64,000 nt of DNA from Pseudacidovorax sp. (GTDB taxonomy: Bacteria > Pseudomonadota > Gammaproteobacteria > Burkholderiales > Burkholderiaceae_C), in NCBI RefSeq assembly GCF_017991995.1, contig NZ_JAGOPN010000003.1, forward strand, positions 310,001-374,000, in the 5' to 3' direction. Position 1 is the stretch's first letter. Each line of letters begins with the position of its first letter. The position numbers were made by a program, and so were the translations under genes. The notes below the pieces were generated by a model. It did no database searches, was not told the DNA's origin, and saw only the letters and a program-made list of their open reading frames with translations. Shown in pieces: positions 52,321-62,136 of the stretch.

Positions 52321-54879
52321 ATGGATCTTCCCGTGCAAGTCCAACTCGCCGCCGCGGTCGCCGACCGTGAGGCTGCCATCCGCGCCGCCGGCGCCCTGCT
52401 GGTCCAGGCCGGCTTCTGCGACCCCGCCTATGCCGACAGCCTGCTGCGTCGCGAGCAGGTCGCCACCACCTACATGGGCCGCGGCCTGGCCGTGCCGCAC
52501 GGCATGGTGGAAGACAAGGGCCTGGTGCGCCGCACCGGCCTGGCTGTCGTGCAGGTGCCGGGCGGCGTCGCCTGGGATGCGCCCGACCACCGCGTGCAGC
52601 TCGTGGTGGCGGTGGCCGCAGCTTCCGACCAGCACATCGCCGTGCTGCGCCGCCTGACCCGGCTGATGGCCGATGGCCAGCGCCTCGAAGCCCTGGCCGC
52701 CACCGGCAATGCGGAAGAGATCGTGGCCGCGCTCACCCGCGACGGCGCCGCCCCCGTCGCCACCGCCGTGCCCGAAGACCTGCCGATGGCGCAGGACGTG
52801 GTGCTCGACTACCCGAACGGCCTGCATGCCCGCCCTGCCACGCAGTGGGCGCAGGTGGCCTCGCGCTTTCTGGCCGAGCTGCGCGTGCGCCATGGCGACA
52901 CCGTAGCCGACGCGCGCAGCATGCCCGCGCTGCTGGGCCTGGGCGCAGGCCGCGGCGCGCGCCTGCGCATCTCGGCCGCCGGCCCGGACGCCGCGCAGGC
53001 GCTGGCCGCCCTCAAGGACGTGATCGTCCGTCTGGCGCAGGACGAAAAACGCCAGGCCGAGCAGGCCGCCGCCCGCGAGAAGCAGGCCCACGGCCTGGGC
53101 CGCGAACTGGCCGGCTGGCAACCCGAGGCACGCCAGCACATCGGCGGCATCGCCGCCAGCCCAGGCCTGGTGATCGGCACGCTGGTGATGGCTGACGCGC
53201 CCGCGCTGGAGGTGGCCGACCAGCCCGGCCAGGGCGTGGCCGCCGCTGCCGCCGCGCTCGATGCGGCGCTGGCCGCCGCCGAGGCCGAGCTGATCGAGCT
53301 GGCCGAAGGCGCCCGCCGCAAGAACGCCGCCGAGCAGGCCGGCATCTTCGAGGCGCACCGCCAGATCCTGGCCCACCCGGAACTGCTGCGCGACGCCACC
53401 CGGCTGGTCGTGCAGGGCCACGGTGCCGCCTGGTCCTGGCGCCATGCGCTGGCCGGCCATGTGGCGGCCCAGCGCGCCGTCGCCGACCCGGTGCTGGCTG
53501 CCCGCGCCGCCGACCTGCAGGACGTGGGCGACCGCGTGCTGCGCGCCCTGGTGGGCGAGGCCGGCGCCGCCGCGCAGGACCCGTCGCGCTGGCCCGCCGA
53601 CAGCCTGCTGCTGGCCGACGACCTGTCGCCCTCGGTCACGGCGCAGATCGACGTGCAACGCGTCAAGGGCTTCTGCACCGCCCGCGGCGGCCCGACCGCC
53701 CACACCGCCATCCTGGCGCGCGCCCTGGGCCTGCCGGCCGTGGTGGCCGCCGGTCCCGGCGTGCTCGCGGCCCGCAGCGGCGAGCGCGCCATCCTCGACG
53801 GCTACCGTGGCCAGCTGCACATCGGCCCCAGCGACGAAGCGCTGGCCCAGGCCCAGGCCATGATCGACCGCCTGGCCCGTCGCCAGGCGGAAGAGGCCCG
53901 CAGCCGTCTGCAGCCGGTGACCACGCTGGACGGCCACGGCCTGGAGATCGCCGCCAACATCAACAAGCCCGAGCAGGTGGCCAAGGCGCTGGACCATGGC
54001 GCCGAGAGCGTGGGCCTGATGCGCACCGAATTCCTCTTCCTGGAGCGCGACCATGTGCCCGGTGAAGAGGAGCAGTACGCGGTCTACCGCGACATGGTGC
54101 GCGCCCTGGGCGGCCGTCCGCTGATCGTGCGTACGCTGGACATCGGCGGCGACAAGCAGGTGCCGCACCTCGATCTGCCGGTGGAGGAGAACCCCTTCCT
54201 CGGCCTGCGCGGCGCCCGCCTGTGCCTGGTCCGCGACGACCTCATGCTGCCCCAGCTGCGCGCTCTGGTGCGCGCCGCGCAGGAGGGGCCGCTGTCGCTG
54301 ATGTTCCCCATGATCAGCACCCTCGACGAAGTGCGTCGCCTGCGCGAGCGCCTGGCCGAGGTGCAGCAGTCGCTGGGCCTGGCGCCCGAGCAGGGCGGCC
54401 GGCGCATTCCGGTGGGCATCATGATCGAGGTGCCTTCCGCCGCCATGATGGCCGACCGTCTTTCGCCGCATGTGGACTTCTTCTCCATCGGCACCAACGA
54501 CCTGACGCAGTACGCGCTGGCGGTGGACCGCCAGCATCCGCAACTGGCCACCATGGCCGACAGCCTGCATCCGGCCGTGCTGCGCCTCGTTGCGCAAACC
54601 GTGGAAGGCGCCCGCCGCCACGGCCGCTGGGTCGGCGTTTGCGGCGGCCTGGCCGGCGAGCCGCTGGGCGCGGCCTTGCTGGCCGGCCTGGGCGTGCAGG
54701 AATTAAGCATGAGCGTGGGCGACATCGCCGGCGTCAAGGCCCTGCTGCGCCGCCACAGCCTGGCCGAGCTGCAGGCGCTGGCGAAGGCCGCCCTGGACAT
54801 GGACGACGGCGACGCCGTGCGCGCTCTGGCCGCCCAGTTGCGCGACACCGCGCCGGCTGGCGACGAGGTGGCGGCATGA
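52321..54879 (+). CDS. fruB: Fructose PTS multiphosphoryl protein (EIIA-HPr-EI)
   Basis: 852 residues with three PTS domains in one chain: EIIA-Fru (1-150, phospho-His60 in AVPHGMV), HPr (about 155-240, His169 in GLHARPAT) and Enzyme I (about 265-840, His461 in GGPTAHTAI, with SIGTNDLTQYALAVDR at the active site). It carries phosphate from PEP to the EIIB of FruA without separate ptsH/ptsI. ATG 52321 follows an AGGAG ribosome site; a longer in-frame start would run through the promoter. It overlaps fruK by ATGA. Confidence 0.96.
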   Translation: MDLPVQVQLAAAVADREAAIRAAGALLVQAGFCDPAYADSLLRREQVATTYMGRGLAVPHGMVEDKGLVRRTGLAVVQVPGGVAWDAPDHRVQLVVAVAAASDQHIAVLRRLTRLMADGQRLEALAATGNAEEIVAALTRDGAAPVATAVPEDLPMAQDVVLDYPNGLHARPATQWAQVASRFLAELRVRHGDTVADARSMPALLGLGAGRGARLRISAAGPDAAQALAALKDVIVRLAQDEKRQAEQAAAREKQAHGLGRELAGWQPEARQHIGGIAASPGLVIGTLVMADAPALEVADQPGQGVAAAAAALDAALAAAEAELIELAEGARRKNAAEQAGIFEAHRQILAHPELLRDATRLVVQGHGAAWSWRHALAGHVAAQRAVADPVLAARAADLQDVGDRVLRALVGEAGAAAQDPSRWPADSLLLADDLSPSVTAQIDVQRVKGFCTARGGPTAHTAILARALGLPAVVAAGPGVLAARSGERAILDGYRGQLHIGPSDEALAQAQAMIDRLARRQAEEARSRLQPVTTLDGHGLEIAANINKPEQVAKALDHGAESVGLMRTEFLFLERDHVPGEEEQYAVYRDMVRALGGRPLIVRTLDIGGDKQVPHLDLPVEENPFLGLRGARLCLVRDDLMLPQLRALVRAAQEGPLSLMFPMISTLDEVRRLRERLAEVQQSLGLAPEQGGRRIPVGIMIEVPSAAMMADRLSPHVDFFSIGTNDLTQYALAVDRQHPQLATMADSLHPAVLRLVAQTVEGARRHGRWVGVCGGLAGEPLGAALLAGLGVQELSMSVGDIAGVKALLRRHSLAELQALAKAALDMDDGDAVRALAAQLRDTAPAGDEVAA

Positions 54880-55844
54880 CGTCCACGGCGATGCAGCTGA
54901 TCACGGTCACGCCCAACCCGGCGATCGACCACACCGTCTCGCTCGACCGGCTGGAGCCCGGCGCCGTGCACCGCGCTCGCGCCGAGCAGTTCGAGGCCGG
55001 CGGCAAGGGCATTGGCGTGGCGGCGGTCGCTGCTGCGCTGGGCCTGCGCACGGCGGCCTCGGGCTGGCTGGGGGACCAGAACCCGCAGCTGTTCGAACGC
55101 GCCTTCGCCGAGCGCGGCATCGCCGACGCCATGGTGCGCGTGCCGGGCCGCACCCGCACCAACATCAAGCTGGCCGACGCCGAACGCGGCGACAGCACCG
55201 ACATCAACCTGGCCGGCATCGCCTTCGACGCCCAAGCTACCGCGCAGGCCGAAGCCGCGCTGCTGGCGCGCCTGGCGCCGCTGGTGGGCGAGGGCACCTG
55301 GTGCACCCTGGCCGGCAGCCTGCCGCCCGGCGTGGGCGTCGAGAGCCTGCTGCGCCTGGCCGAGGCGCTGCGCGCCCGCGGCGCCCGCCTGATGGTGGAC
55401 ACCGGCGGCAAGGTGCTGGGCGAGCTGCTCGACCGGCTGCCGGCCGCGCCCGACTTCCTCAAGCCCAACCGCGCCGAGCTGGAAGAGCTGGTCGGGCAGC
55501 CGCTGCCCGCTGCGGCCGACGTGGCACGCGCGGCGCTGGCGCTGCGTGCGCACGGCGTGGGGCTGGTGGTCGTCTCGCTGGGCGGCGACGGCGCCGTCAT
55601 CGCGGGCGAGGGCGGCTGCTGGCTGGCCCTGCCGCCACGCGTGCCGGTGGCCACCACCGTTGGCGCCGGCGATGCGCTGGTGGCCGGCACGCTGGTGGCG
55701 CTGGTCGAAGGTCGCGACTACCCCGAAGCCGTGGTCTTCGGCATGGCCTGCGCCGCTGCCCGCATCCAGCGCATCGCGCCCGGGCTGCCGCCGCGGGTCG
55801 AGATCGAGGCCCTGGCCGCGCGCATCGCGCTGCAGCCGGTCTGA
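54876..55844 (+). CDS. fruK: 1-phosphofructokinase
   Basis: 322 residues of the PfkB family. It phosphorylates fructose 1-phosphate, the PTS product, to fructose 1,6-bisphosphate. Motifs: VTPNPAIDHTVSLDRLEPG at the N-terminus, EAGGKGIGVAAVAAALG, and TVGAGDALVAG with the catalytic Asp266. The start is set by the ATGA overlap with fruB. fruA follows after 85 bases. Confidence 0.95.
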   Translation: MTSTAMQLITVTPNPAIDHTVSLDRLEPGAVHRARAEQFEAGGKGIGVAAVAAALGLRTAASGWLGDQNPQLFERAFAERGIADAMVRVPGRTRTNIKLADAERGDSTDINLAGIAFDAQATAQAEAALLARLAPLVGEGTWCTLAGSLPPGVGVESLLRLAEALRARGARLMVDTGGKVLGELLDRLPAAPDFLKPNRAELEELVGQPLPAAADVARAALALRAHGVGLVVVSLGGDGAVIAGEGGCWLALPPRVPVATTVGAGDALVAGTLVALVEGRDYPEAVVFGMACAAARIQRIAPGLPPRVEIEALAARIALQPV

Positions 55845-55929
55845 CCGGCATCGAAGCCGCCGACGCCCCATTCAAGATTCCGTTATCCCTTCTGTCACTC
55901 ACCCCACCAAGACCCCGCCAGGAGACACC

Positions 55930-57699
55930 ATGGCCTCACTCATCGCCATTGCCGCCAGCCAGGCCGGACCCGCGCACAGCTTCATGCTGGGCGAGGTGCT
56001 GGCCGACGCCGCCCGCCAGCTCGGGCACGACCTGAAGCTGCAGGTGCAGAGCTCGCTCGGCACCCAGGGCCAGCTCTCGGCCGCGGAACTCGCCCAGGCT
56101 TCGGCCGTCATCGTGGCGGCCGACGCCGGTGCCGCCGTGGACCGCAGCGCGCTGCCCGCCGGCCGCGTGCTGGACGTAGCGCCCGACGCCGTGTTCCGCG
56201 ATGCCGGCGCCGTGCTGCGCCAGGCGCTGGCCCTGGCCGGTGCGCCGGCTTCTGCGCCTGTTTCCGCTGCGCCCGTGGCAGCCGCAGCAGCCAGGCCACT
56301 GAAGATCGTCGCCATCACCTCCTGCCCCACCGGCGTGGCCCACACCTTCATGGCCGCCGAGGCGCTGGAGCAGGGCGCCCGCGCGCTGGGCCACCAGATC
56401 CAGGTGGAGACGCAGGGCTCGGTGGGCGCGCAGAACACGCTGGGCGCCCAGGCCATCGACGAGGCCGACCTGGTGTTGATCGCCGCCGACACCCAGGTGG
56501 ACCGCAGCCGCTTCGCCGGCAAGCGCCTGCATTCCTCGGGCACCAAGGCTGCCATCCACGACGCGCAGGGCCTGATCGCCAAGGCACAGGCCGAGGCGGC
56601 CGTCTGGGGCGGGGAGGGCGCCGCGGCTGCCGCATCCACCGCCGCAGCCGGCGCCAAGCCGGCGGGCAAGGTCGCGGCCACCGGCCCCTACAAGCACCTG
56701 ATGACCGGCGTCTCCTTCATGCTGCCCTTCGTGGTGGCGGGCGGCCTGCTGATCGCGCTCGCCTTCGCGCTGGGCGGCATCTATGTCTACGACGACGCGC
56801 ACAAGGGCACGCTGGGCTGGACGCTGTTCCAGATCGGCGCCAAGGGCGGCTTCGCGCTGATGGTGCCGGCGCTGGCCGGCTACATCGCCTTCTCCATCGC
56901 CGACCGGCCCGGGATCGCGCCCGGCATGATCGGCGGCCTGCTGGCGGGTACCGTCGGCGCCGGCTTCCTGGGCGGCATCGCCGCGGGCTTCATCGCCGGC
57001 TACTCGGTCAACGCGCTCAACCGCTGGATCCGCCTGCCACGCGGATTGGAGGGCCTCAAGCCGGTGCTGCTGCTGCCACTGCTGGGTGCGGCCATCACGG
57101 GCGTGGCCATGATGCTCGTGATCGGCCAGCCGGTGGCGGCCATCATGGCGGCGCTGACCGACTGGCTCAAGGGCATGCAGACCAGCAGCGCCGTGCTGCT
57201 GGGCATCACGCTGGGCGCCATGATGGCGGCCGACATGGGCGGGCCGATCAACAAGGCGGCCTATGTGTTCTCCACCACGCTGATCGCCTCGGGCGTGGCC
57301 ACGCCGATGGCCGCCGCCATGGCTGCCGGCATGGTGCCGCCGTTGGGCATCGCGCTGGCCTGCCGCCTCTTCGCCAGCCGCTTCACGCCCGACGAGCGCG
57401 AGGCCAGCAAGGCCGCCGCGGTGCTGGGCCTGGCCTTCATCACCGAGGGCGCGATTCCCTATGTGGCGCGCGATCCGCTGCGCGTGATTCCGGCCTGTGT
57501 GCTGGGCTCGGCCACCGCCGGCGCGCTGTCGATGATGTGGGGCATCGCCCTGCAGGCGCCGCATGGTGGCGTGTTCGTGCTGGCCATTCCCAATGCGGTC
57601 AACCATGTCGTCCTGTATGCGCTGGCCATCCTGATCGGCAGTGTGGTGACGGCGCTGGCGCTGGGTGCGTTCAAGAAGAAGGTGGTGGTGGCGGCCTGA
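55930..57699 (+). CDS. fruA: Fructose PTS permease, EIIB'BC
   Basis: 589 residues: a first EIIB-like domain lacking its Cys (SQAGPAHSF in place of CPTGVAHTF), a functional EIIB with phospho-Cys132 (TSCPTGVAHTFMAAEAL), an Ala-rich linker, then EIIC with about nine membrane helices (from LMTGVSFMLPFVVAGGLL; GGPINKAAYVFS). E. coli FruA has the same inactive first domain. It imports fructose as fructose 1-phosphate. An AGGAGA ribosome site precedes the ATG. Confidence 0.95.
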   Translation: MASLIAIAASQAGPAHSFMLGEVLADAARQLGHDLKLQVQSSLGTQGQLSAAELAQASAVIVAADAGAAVDRSALPAGRVLDVAPDAVFRDAGAVLRQALALAGAPASAPVSAAPVAAAAARPLKIVAITSCPTGVAHTFMAAEALEQGARALGHQIQVETQGSVGAQNTLGAQAIDEADLVLIAADTQVDRSRFAGKRLHSSGTKAAIHDAQGLIAKAQAEAAVWGGEGAAAAASTAAAGAKPAGKVAATGPYKHLMTGVSFMLPFVVAGGLLIALAFALGGIYVYDDAHKGTLGWTLFQIGAKGGFALMVPALAGYIAFSIADRPGIAPGMIGGLLAGTVGAGFLGGIAAGFIAGYSVNALNRWIRLPRGLEGLKPVLLLPLLGAAITGVAMMLVIGQPVAAIMAALTDWLKGMQTSSAVLLGITLGAMMAADMGGPINKAAYVFSTTLIASGVATPMAAAMAAGMVPPLGIALACRLFASRFTPDEREASKAAAVLGLAFITEGAIPYVARDPLRVIPACVLGSATAGALSMMWGIALQAPHGGVFVLAIPNAVNHVVLYALAILIGSVVTALALGAFKKKVVVAA

Positions 57700-57723
57700 T
57701 TCAGCGCACACCGCCTTCCGCCA

Positions 57724-57763
57724 GCGGCGGGCCTGTGCATGCGCAGGCCCGCCGCCTTTTTTT
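57724..57763 (+). terminator. Terminator of fruBKA
   Basis: A perfect 12-bp GC-rich stem (GCGGCGGGCCTG at 57724-57735 with its complement at 57744-57755), an eight-base loop and a run of seven T. It lies 24 bases after the fruA stop and is the strongest intrinsic terminator in the window. Confidence 0.93.
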
Positions 57764-57806
57764 GGCGCGTTAAGCTGCGCCGCCTGATTTCCAAGGAGAG
57801 CCATCC

Positions 57807-58649
57807 ATGAGTGCTGCGAAGGACATGCGCCTGACCCTCAGCCGCGACACCAGACTGTGCATGTCGCTGTCGGGCCGGCCGAGCAACTTCGGCACCCGGC
57901 TGCACAACCACCTGTACCAGGCGCTGGGCCTGGACTATGTCTACAAGGCCTTCACCACCACCGACCTGCCGGCCGCCATCGGCGGCGTGCGCGCCCTGGG
58001 CGTGCGGGGCTGCGCGGTGTCCATGCCCTTCAAGGAGGCCTGCATTCCGTTGCTGGACGAGCTGACACCCTCGGCCGCGCGGCTGCAGTCGGTCAACACC
58101 ATCGTCAACACGGACGGGCGGCTGGTGGCCTACAACACCGACTACATCGCCGTGGCGGCGCTGCTGAAGTCGCACGGCGTGCCGCCGGGCACGCCCTTCG
58201 TGCTGCGCGGCAGCGGCGGCATGGGCCGGGCGGTGGCCGCGGCCCTGGTGGACCATGGCCTGGGCCCCGGCATGCTGGTGGCGCGCAACGCCGACAGCGG
58301 CCGGGCCGTGGCCAATCTGCATGGCCTGAAGTGGCAGCCCGAGTTGCCGGCGGAGGCACCGGGCGCGGTGCTGGTCAACGCCACGCCGCTGGGCATGGCG
58401 GGCGCGCCGGAGTCCGAGGCGCAGGCCTTCCCCGATGCACTGATTGCCGAGGCGGCCTGGGTGTTCGACGTGGTGGCGCTGCCCTCCGAGACGCCGCTGG
58501 TGCGCGCCACACGCCGGCTGGGCCGGCCCGTGATCACGGGCGAGGAGGTGATGGTGCTGCAGGCGGTGGAGCAGTTTGCGCTCTATACCGGCGTGCGGCC
58601 CGATGCGGCGCGGGTGGCCGAGGCGGCCGCCTTTGCGCGGGCCGGCTGA
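57807..58649 (+). CDS. Shikimate dehydrogenase-like protein
   Basis: 280 residues of the AroE superfamily. It keeps the substrate Lys and Asp (VSMPFKEAC, NTDYIA) and SVNTIVN, but the start of the substrate pocket reads SLSGRPSNFGTRLHN and the dinucleotide loop is RGSGGMGRA rather than GAGGAA. It may act on quinate or an aminoshikimate-type compound, or prefer another cofactor; this is inference. It is separated from fruA by a strong terminator, so it is transcribed on its own. Confidence 0.82.
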   Translation: MSAAKDMRLTLSRDTRLCMSLSGRPSNFGTRLHNHLYQALGLDYVYKAFTTTDLPAAIGGVRALGVRGCAVSMPFKEACIPLLDELTPSAARLQSVNTIVNTDGRLVAYNTDYIAVAALLKSHGVPPGTPFVLRGSGGMGRAVAAALVDHGLGPGMLVARNADSGRAVANLHGLKWQPELPAEAPGAVLVNATPLGMAGAPESEAQAFPDALIAEAAWVFDVVALPSETPLVRATRRLGRPVITGEEVMVLQAVEQFALYTGVRPDAARVAEAAAFARAG

Positions 58650-58680
58650 ACGACGGCATTGCCCGCACGTGCCGGGGACG

Positions 58681-58711
58681 AAGAAACGGCCTCCGAGGGA
58701 GGCCGTTTCTT
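58681..58711. terminator. Bidirectional terminator between aroE-like gene and hsp20
   Basis: A 14-bp perfect stem (AAGAAACGGCCTCC with its complement) around a GAG loop, between convergent genes. A/T-rich ends on both sides let it work in either direction. Confidence 0.85.
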
Positions 58712-58748
58712 CATTGGGCGCCCGAAGCGCTCGCCTTCGTCTCGAGGC

Positions 58749-59123
58749 TCAGGCGATGGTCAGCTGCGTGACCTTGCTCACCGGCGCCAGGCGGGCCAGC
58801 TTCAGGGTCAGAACGCCGTTTTCCAGCTTGGCTTCGCTGGCGGCGGTGTCAATCTCCTGCGGCAGCTCGTAGGCGGCCTTGTACTGGCGCTTGGCTTCGG
58901 CGCGGGTCTCGATGCGCACCACCTGGCCTTCGATGCCCACGCCCAGGTCTTCACGGGCGATGCCGGGCACGTCCAGGCTCAGGGTCCAGCCCTGCTCGGT
59001 GCTTTCGACCTGCACGCCGCGGGCGGTCGGGAAGAAGGCGTCGTTGACGAAGCGCTCGAAGCCGCGGTCGAAGCTGCGGGGCGAGGCGAGGGCGGCGGAA
59101 CGGATGGCGGGTGCGAACAGCAT
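58749..59123 (-). CDS. Small heat shock protein, Hsp20 family
   Basis: 124 residues. A short N-terminal part (FDRGFERFVNDAFFP) precedes the alpha-crystallin domain (about 38-122: EQGWTLSLDVPGIAREDLGV, GVLTLKLARLAPV). It has no clear I-x-I tail, so oligomer formation may differ from larger sHsps. It would hold unfolding proteins until refolded. A CTTGAAA -35-like element at 59240-59246 could be part of a sigma-32 promoter; the -10 is weak. Confidence 0.9.
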   Translation of the reverse strand: MLFAPAIRSAALASPRSFDRGFERFVNDAFFPTARGVQVESTEQGWTLSLDVPGIAREDLGVGIEGQVVRIETRAEAKRQYKAAYELPQEIDTAASEAKLENGVLTLKLARLAPVSKVTQLTIA

Positions 59124-59249
59124 GTGTTTCTCCAGTCTGAAAGAGGGTCGATCCAGGGGCGCAGGATGCGCCCCTTACACTGCGCGGCCTTTCAGTCGTG
59201 AGTGCCGCTTGAGACCTATCTAGGCACCCTCCCAGCGGCTTTCAAGAGC

Positions 59250-60533
59250 ATGTCCCAGACCTATATTTCTCGTCGTCGCGTCTTGAAAAGCGGCGCGGCG
59301 GCGCTATGTGCATCGACCCTCGGCGGCCTGGCCCGCGCGCAGGGCGGGGCGCCCATCCGGCTGGCCCTGGTCGAGAGCCTGAGCGGCCCCTTCGCCAACA
59401 CGGGCGAGGCCGTCTTCCGCAACCTGCTGTGGGCCGTGGAGCGCGTCAACGCCCGCGGCGGCGTCCCGCTGCCGGGCGGTGCGCGTCCGCTGCAACTGGA
59501 CCGCTATGACAGCAAGGGCCAGACCGAAGAGGCGCTGTCGGCCCTGCGTGCTGCCATCGACAACGGCGCGCAGGCGGTGCTGCAGGGCAACTCCTCGGCC
59601 ACCGCCGCAGCCATCCTGGATGCGGTGGACAAGCACAACGAGCGGGACGCGCGCCGGCGGCTGCTCTTCCTCAACTACTCGGCGGTGGACCCGATCCTCA
59701 CCAACGAGCGCTGCAGCTTCTGGCACTTCCGCTTCGACGCCCATGCCGACATGCGGGTGGCGGCGCTGATGGCCGTGTTCAAGGAAGACCGCGCCGTCGG
59801 CAGCGCCTACCTGATTGGCCAGGACTACAGCTTCGGCCAGGCCGTGCTGCGCGAAAGCCGGCGCCGCATCGCCGAGCTGCGGCCGGACGTGCGCATCGTG
59901 GGCGAGGAACTGCACCCCATGGGCAAGGTGAAGGACTTCGCGCCCTACGCCGTGAAGATCAAGGCGAGCGGCGCCCAGGCCGTGTTCACCGGCAACTGGG
60001 GCAACGACCTGACGCTGCTGGTCAAGGCGGCGCGCGAGGTCGGCTTCGAGGGCAAGTTCTACACCTTCTACGGCAATGCGCTGGGCGCGCCGGCGGCGCT
60101 GGGCGACGCCGGCGTGGGCAAGGTGATCGCCGTGGCGGACTGGCTGCCCAATGTGCCGACGCCGGAGTCGGCGGCCTTCTACAAGAGCTTCCGCGCGCGC
60201 TTCCCGAACCCGGCGGACGACTATGTGCACATGCGCATGCAACTGATGATCGAGGCGCTGGCGCAGTCCATCGCCCAAGCCGGCAGCACCGAAGCGGCCG
60301 CCGTCGCGGCCCGACTGGAGAACGCCAAAGTGTCGCTCGCCGGGCGCAGCGGGCGCATGCGGGCGGCGGACCACCAGTTCCAGCAGCCGCTGGTCGTGGG
60401 CCTGATGGACCGTCAGGGCACGCCGGGCGTGACCTTCGACGTCGAAGGCTCGGGCTACGGCTTCCGCGTCATCAAGGACATCGCGCCTGAAGTGGCCGAG
60501 CTCCCGACAACCTGCCGCATGCAGCGGCCCTGA
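59250..60533 (+). CDS. Periplasmic binding protein for branched-chain amino acid-type ABC importer, Tat-exported
   Basis: 427 residues. The N-terminus has a twin-arginine signal ([19 protein letters not shown]). The mature part is a type I periplasmic-binding fold of the LivJ/HmgA kind: [55 protein letters not shown]. No permease or ATPase genes are near, so it is an orphan binding protein; the ligand is unknown. ATG 59250 begins at the Tat signal. The aminotransferase gene follows after 14 bases. Confidence 0.9.
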   Translation: MSQTYISRRRVLKSGAAALCASTLGGLARAQGGAPIRLALVESLSGPFANTGEAVFRNLLWAVERVNARGGVPLPGGARPLQLDRYDSKGQTEEALSALRAAIDNGAQAVLQGNSSATAAAILDAVDKHNERDARRRLLFLNYSAVDPILTNERCSFWHFRFDAHADMRVAALMAVFKEDRAVGSAYLIGQDYSFGQAVLRESRRRIAELRPDVRIVGEELHPMGKVKDFAPYAVKIKASGAQAVFTGNWGNDLTLLVKAAREVGFEGKFYTFYGNALGAPAALGDAGVGKVIAVADWLPNVPTPESAAFYKSFRARFPNPADDYVHMRMQLMIEALAQSIAQAGSTEAAAVAARLENAKVSLAGRSGRMRAADHQFQQPLVVGLMDRQGTPGVTFDVEGSGYGFRVIKDIAPEVAELPTTCRMQRP

Positions 60534-60547
60534 TCCCGAGGACACCC

Positions 60548-61711
60548 ATGCGCCAAGCCATCGACAACCTCGAAGCCTCCAAGATCCGCGAAGTCGCCAA
60601 CGCCGGCATGGGCCGCAGCGACGTGCTGGCCTTCTGGTTCGGCGAGAGCGACGAAGTCACGCCCGAGCCGGTGCGCCGGGCCGCCATCGACTCCATCGAG
60701 CGCGGCGAGACCTTCTACGCCCACAACCTGGGCCTGCCCGAGCTGCGCGAAGCCATCGCGCGCTATGCCTCGCGGCTGCACCCGGCCGTGGGCATGGAAC
60801 GCATCGCCGTCACCTCCGGCGGCGTCAGCGCGCTCATGATCGCCGTGCAGGCGCTGGTGGACCCGGGCGACGAGGTGGTGGCGGTGACGCCGGTCTGGCC
60901 CAACCTGACGGCGCAGCCGGCCATCCTGGGCGCCACGGTGCGCTGCCTGCCACTGGCGCCGGTCGACGGCACCTGGACGCTGGACCTGGCGGCCCTGCGC
61001 GCCGCCGTAACGCCCGCCACGCGCCTGCTGATCCTGAACGCGCCCAACAACCCGACCGGCTGGACGCTCACGCGGGCCGAGCAGCAGGCCATCCTGGAGC
61101 ACTGCCGCGCCACCGGCACCTGGATCCTGGCGGACGAGGTCTACGAGCGGCTCTATTACGCCGGCGACACCGCCAACGGCTGCGCGCCCAGCTTCCTGGA
61201 CATCGCCACCGCCGACGACCGGCTGGTGGTGGCGCACAGCTTTTCCAAGAGCTTCCTGATGACCGGCTGGCGGCTGGGCTGGCTGGTGGTGCCGCCGGCG
61301 CTGTTGGACAACGTCGGCAAGCTGATCGAGTTCAACACCTCCTGCGCCAGCGTGTTCAGCCAGCGCGCCGGCATCGCCGCCCTGGCACACGAGGCCGAAA
61401 TCACCCCGCGGGTGGTGGCGCACCTGCAATCCTGCCGCGACACGCTGGTGCCGCTGCTGCAGCGCCTGCGGGGCCTGAAGGTGTCGGCCGCCAAGGGCGG
61501 CATGTACGCCTTCTTCCAGGTCGAGGGCGCGGCCGATTCGCTGGCGCTGGCCAAGCGCCTGGTGACCGAAGCCGGCCTTGGCCTGGCGCCCGGCAATGCC
61601 TTCGCGCCGGAGGCGCAGGGCTGGCTGCGCTGGTGTTTCGCCTCGCGGGACACCGGCCGGCTGGTGCAGGGCGTGGAGCGGCTTTCGGGTTGGCTGACCA
61701 GAAACTGCTAG
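60548..61711 (+). CDS. PLP-dependent aminotransferase, class I/II
   Basis: 387 residues of fold type I. Features: [54 protein letters not shown], and the PLP-lysine motif [16 protein letters not shown]. Aspartate-type or aromatic amino acid specificity is possible; the substrate is not clear. It lies 14 bases after the binding-protein gene, suggesting the two handle the same amino acid. Its stop overlaps the -10 of the rpsO promoter. Confidence 0.92.
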   Translation: MRQAIDNLEASKIREVANAGMGRSDVLAFWFGESDEVTPEPVRRAAIDSIERGETFYAHNLGLPELREAIARYASRLHPAVGMERIAVTSGGVSALMIAVQALVDPGDEVVAVTPVWPNLTAQPAILGATVRCLPLAPVDGTWTLDLAALRAAVTPATRLLILNAPNNPTGWTLTRAEQQAILEHCRATGTWILADEVYERLYYAGDTANGCAPSFLDIATADDRLVVAHSFSKSFLMTGWRLGWLVVPPALLDNVGKLIEFNTSCASVFSQRAGIAALAHEAEITPRVVAHLQSCRDTLVPLLQRLRGLKVSAAKGGMYAFFQVEGAADSLALAKRLVTEAGLGLAPGNAFAPEAQGWLRWCFASRDTGRLVQGVERLSGWLTRNC

Positions 61712-61714
61712 AAT
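61709..61714 (+). promoter_or_regulatory. Candidate -10 element of the rpsO promoter
   Basis: TAGAAT overlaps the aminotransferase stop codon. The -35 region is weak (no good match at the normal distance). It would start rpsO transcripts near 61720, just before two leader hairpins. Confidence 0.4.
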
Positions 61715-61720
61715 TTCAAG

Positions 61721-61770
61721 GCTTTGCGCGTTGCAAAGCTCCACGGCACCCCCGGTTCCAGGGAGTGCCG
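61721..61770 (+). promoter_or_regulatory. Structured rpsO leader, two hairpins
   Basis: Hairpin A: GCTTTGC (61721-61727), loop GCGTT, GCAAAGC (61733-61739). Hairpin B: CGGCACCCCC (61744-61753) pairs with GGGAGTGCCG (61761-61770) with one mismatch and a seven-base loop. rpsO leaders are often folded so that S15 can control its own translation; which structure does so here is unknown. About 80 bases of leader follow before the ATG. Confidence 0.5.
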
Positions 61771-61851
61771 CAAGTCAACAACCCCGCGCCCACGGCCATG
61801 CGTCTCAACCCCGCAGGCCGCCTCAGGTCGGGAATCACAGGACACATCATC

Positions 61852-62118
61852 ATGATTTCTTTCGAAAAGAAGGCCGAGGTCGTCAAGGCCAATGCCCGCG
61901 CTGCCAACGACACCGGTAGTCCCGAAGTGCAGGTTGCCCTGCTCACGGCTCGCATCAACGAGCTGACCCCCCACTTCAAGCAGCATGCCAAGGACCATCA
62001 CGGTCGCCGCGGCCTGCTGCGCATGGTGAGCCGCCGCCGCAAGCTGCTGGACTACCTGAAGTCCAAGGACGCCGAACGCTACACCGCCCTGATCGCCAAG
62101 CTGGGCCTGCGCAAGTAA
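61852..62118 (+). CDS. rpsO: 30S ribosomal protein S15
   Basis: 88 residues. Core motifs: [36 protein letters not shown] and [16 protein letters not shown], with AKLGLRK at the end. S15 binds the central domain of 16S rRNA early in assembly. The ATG at 61852 starts the normal N-terminus; there is a long leader. Followed by a terminator and pnp, the usual gene order. Confidence 0.97.
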   Translation: MISFEKKAEVVKANARAANDTGSPEVQVALLTARINELTPHFKQHAKDHHGRRGLLRMVSRRRKLLDYLKSKDAERYTALIAKLGLRK

Positions 62119-62136
62119 GCCGCTTCGCATCGCACG

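Noticed and set aside
52309-54621. A 770-codon open frame opposite fruB
   Set aside because: Low-complexity His/Gln/Ala/Gly sequence, while the plus strand encodes three recognisable PTS domains with active-site histidines.
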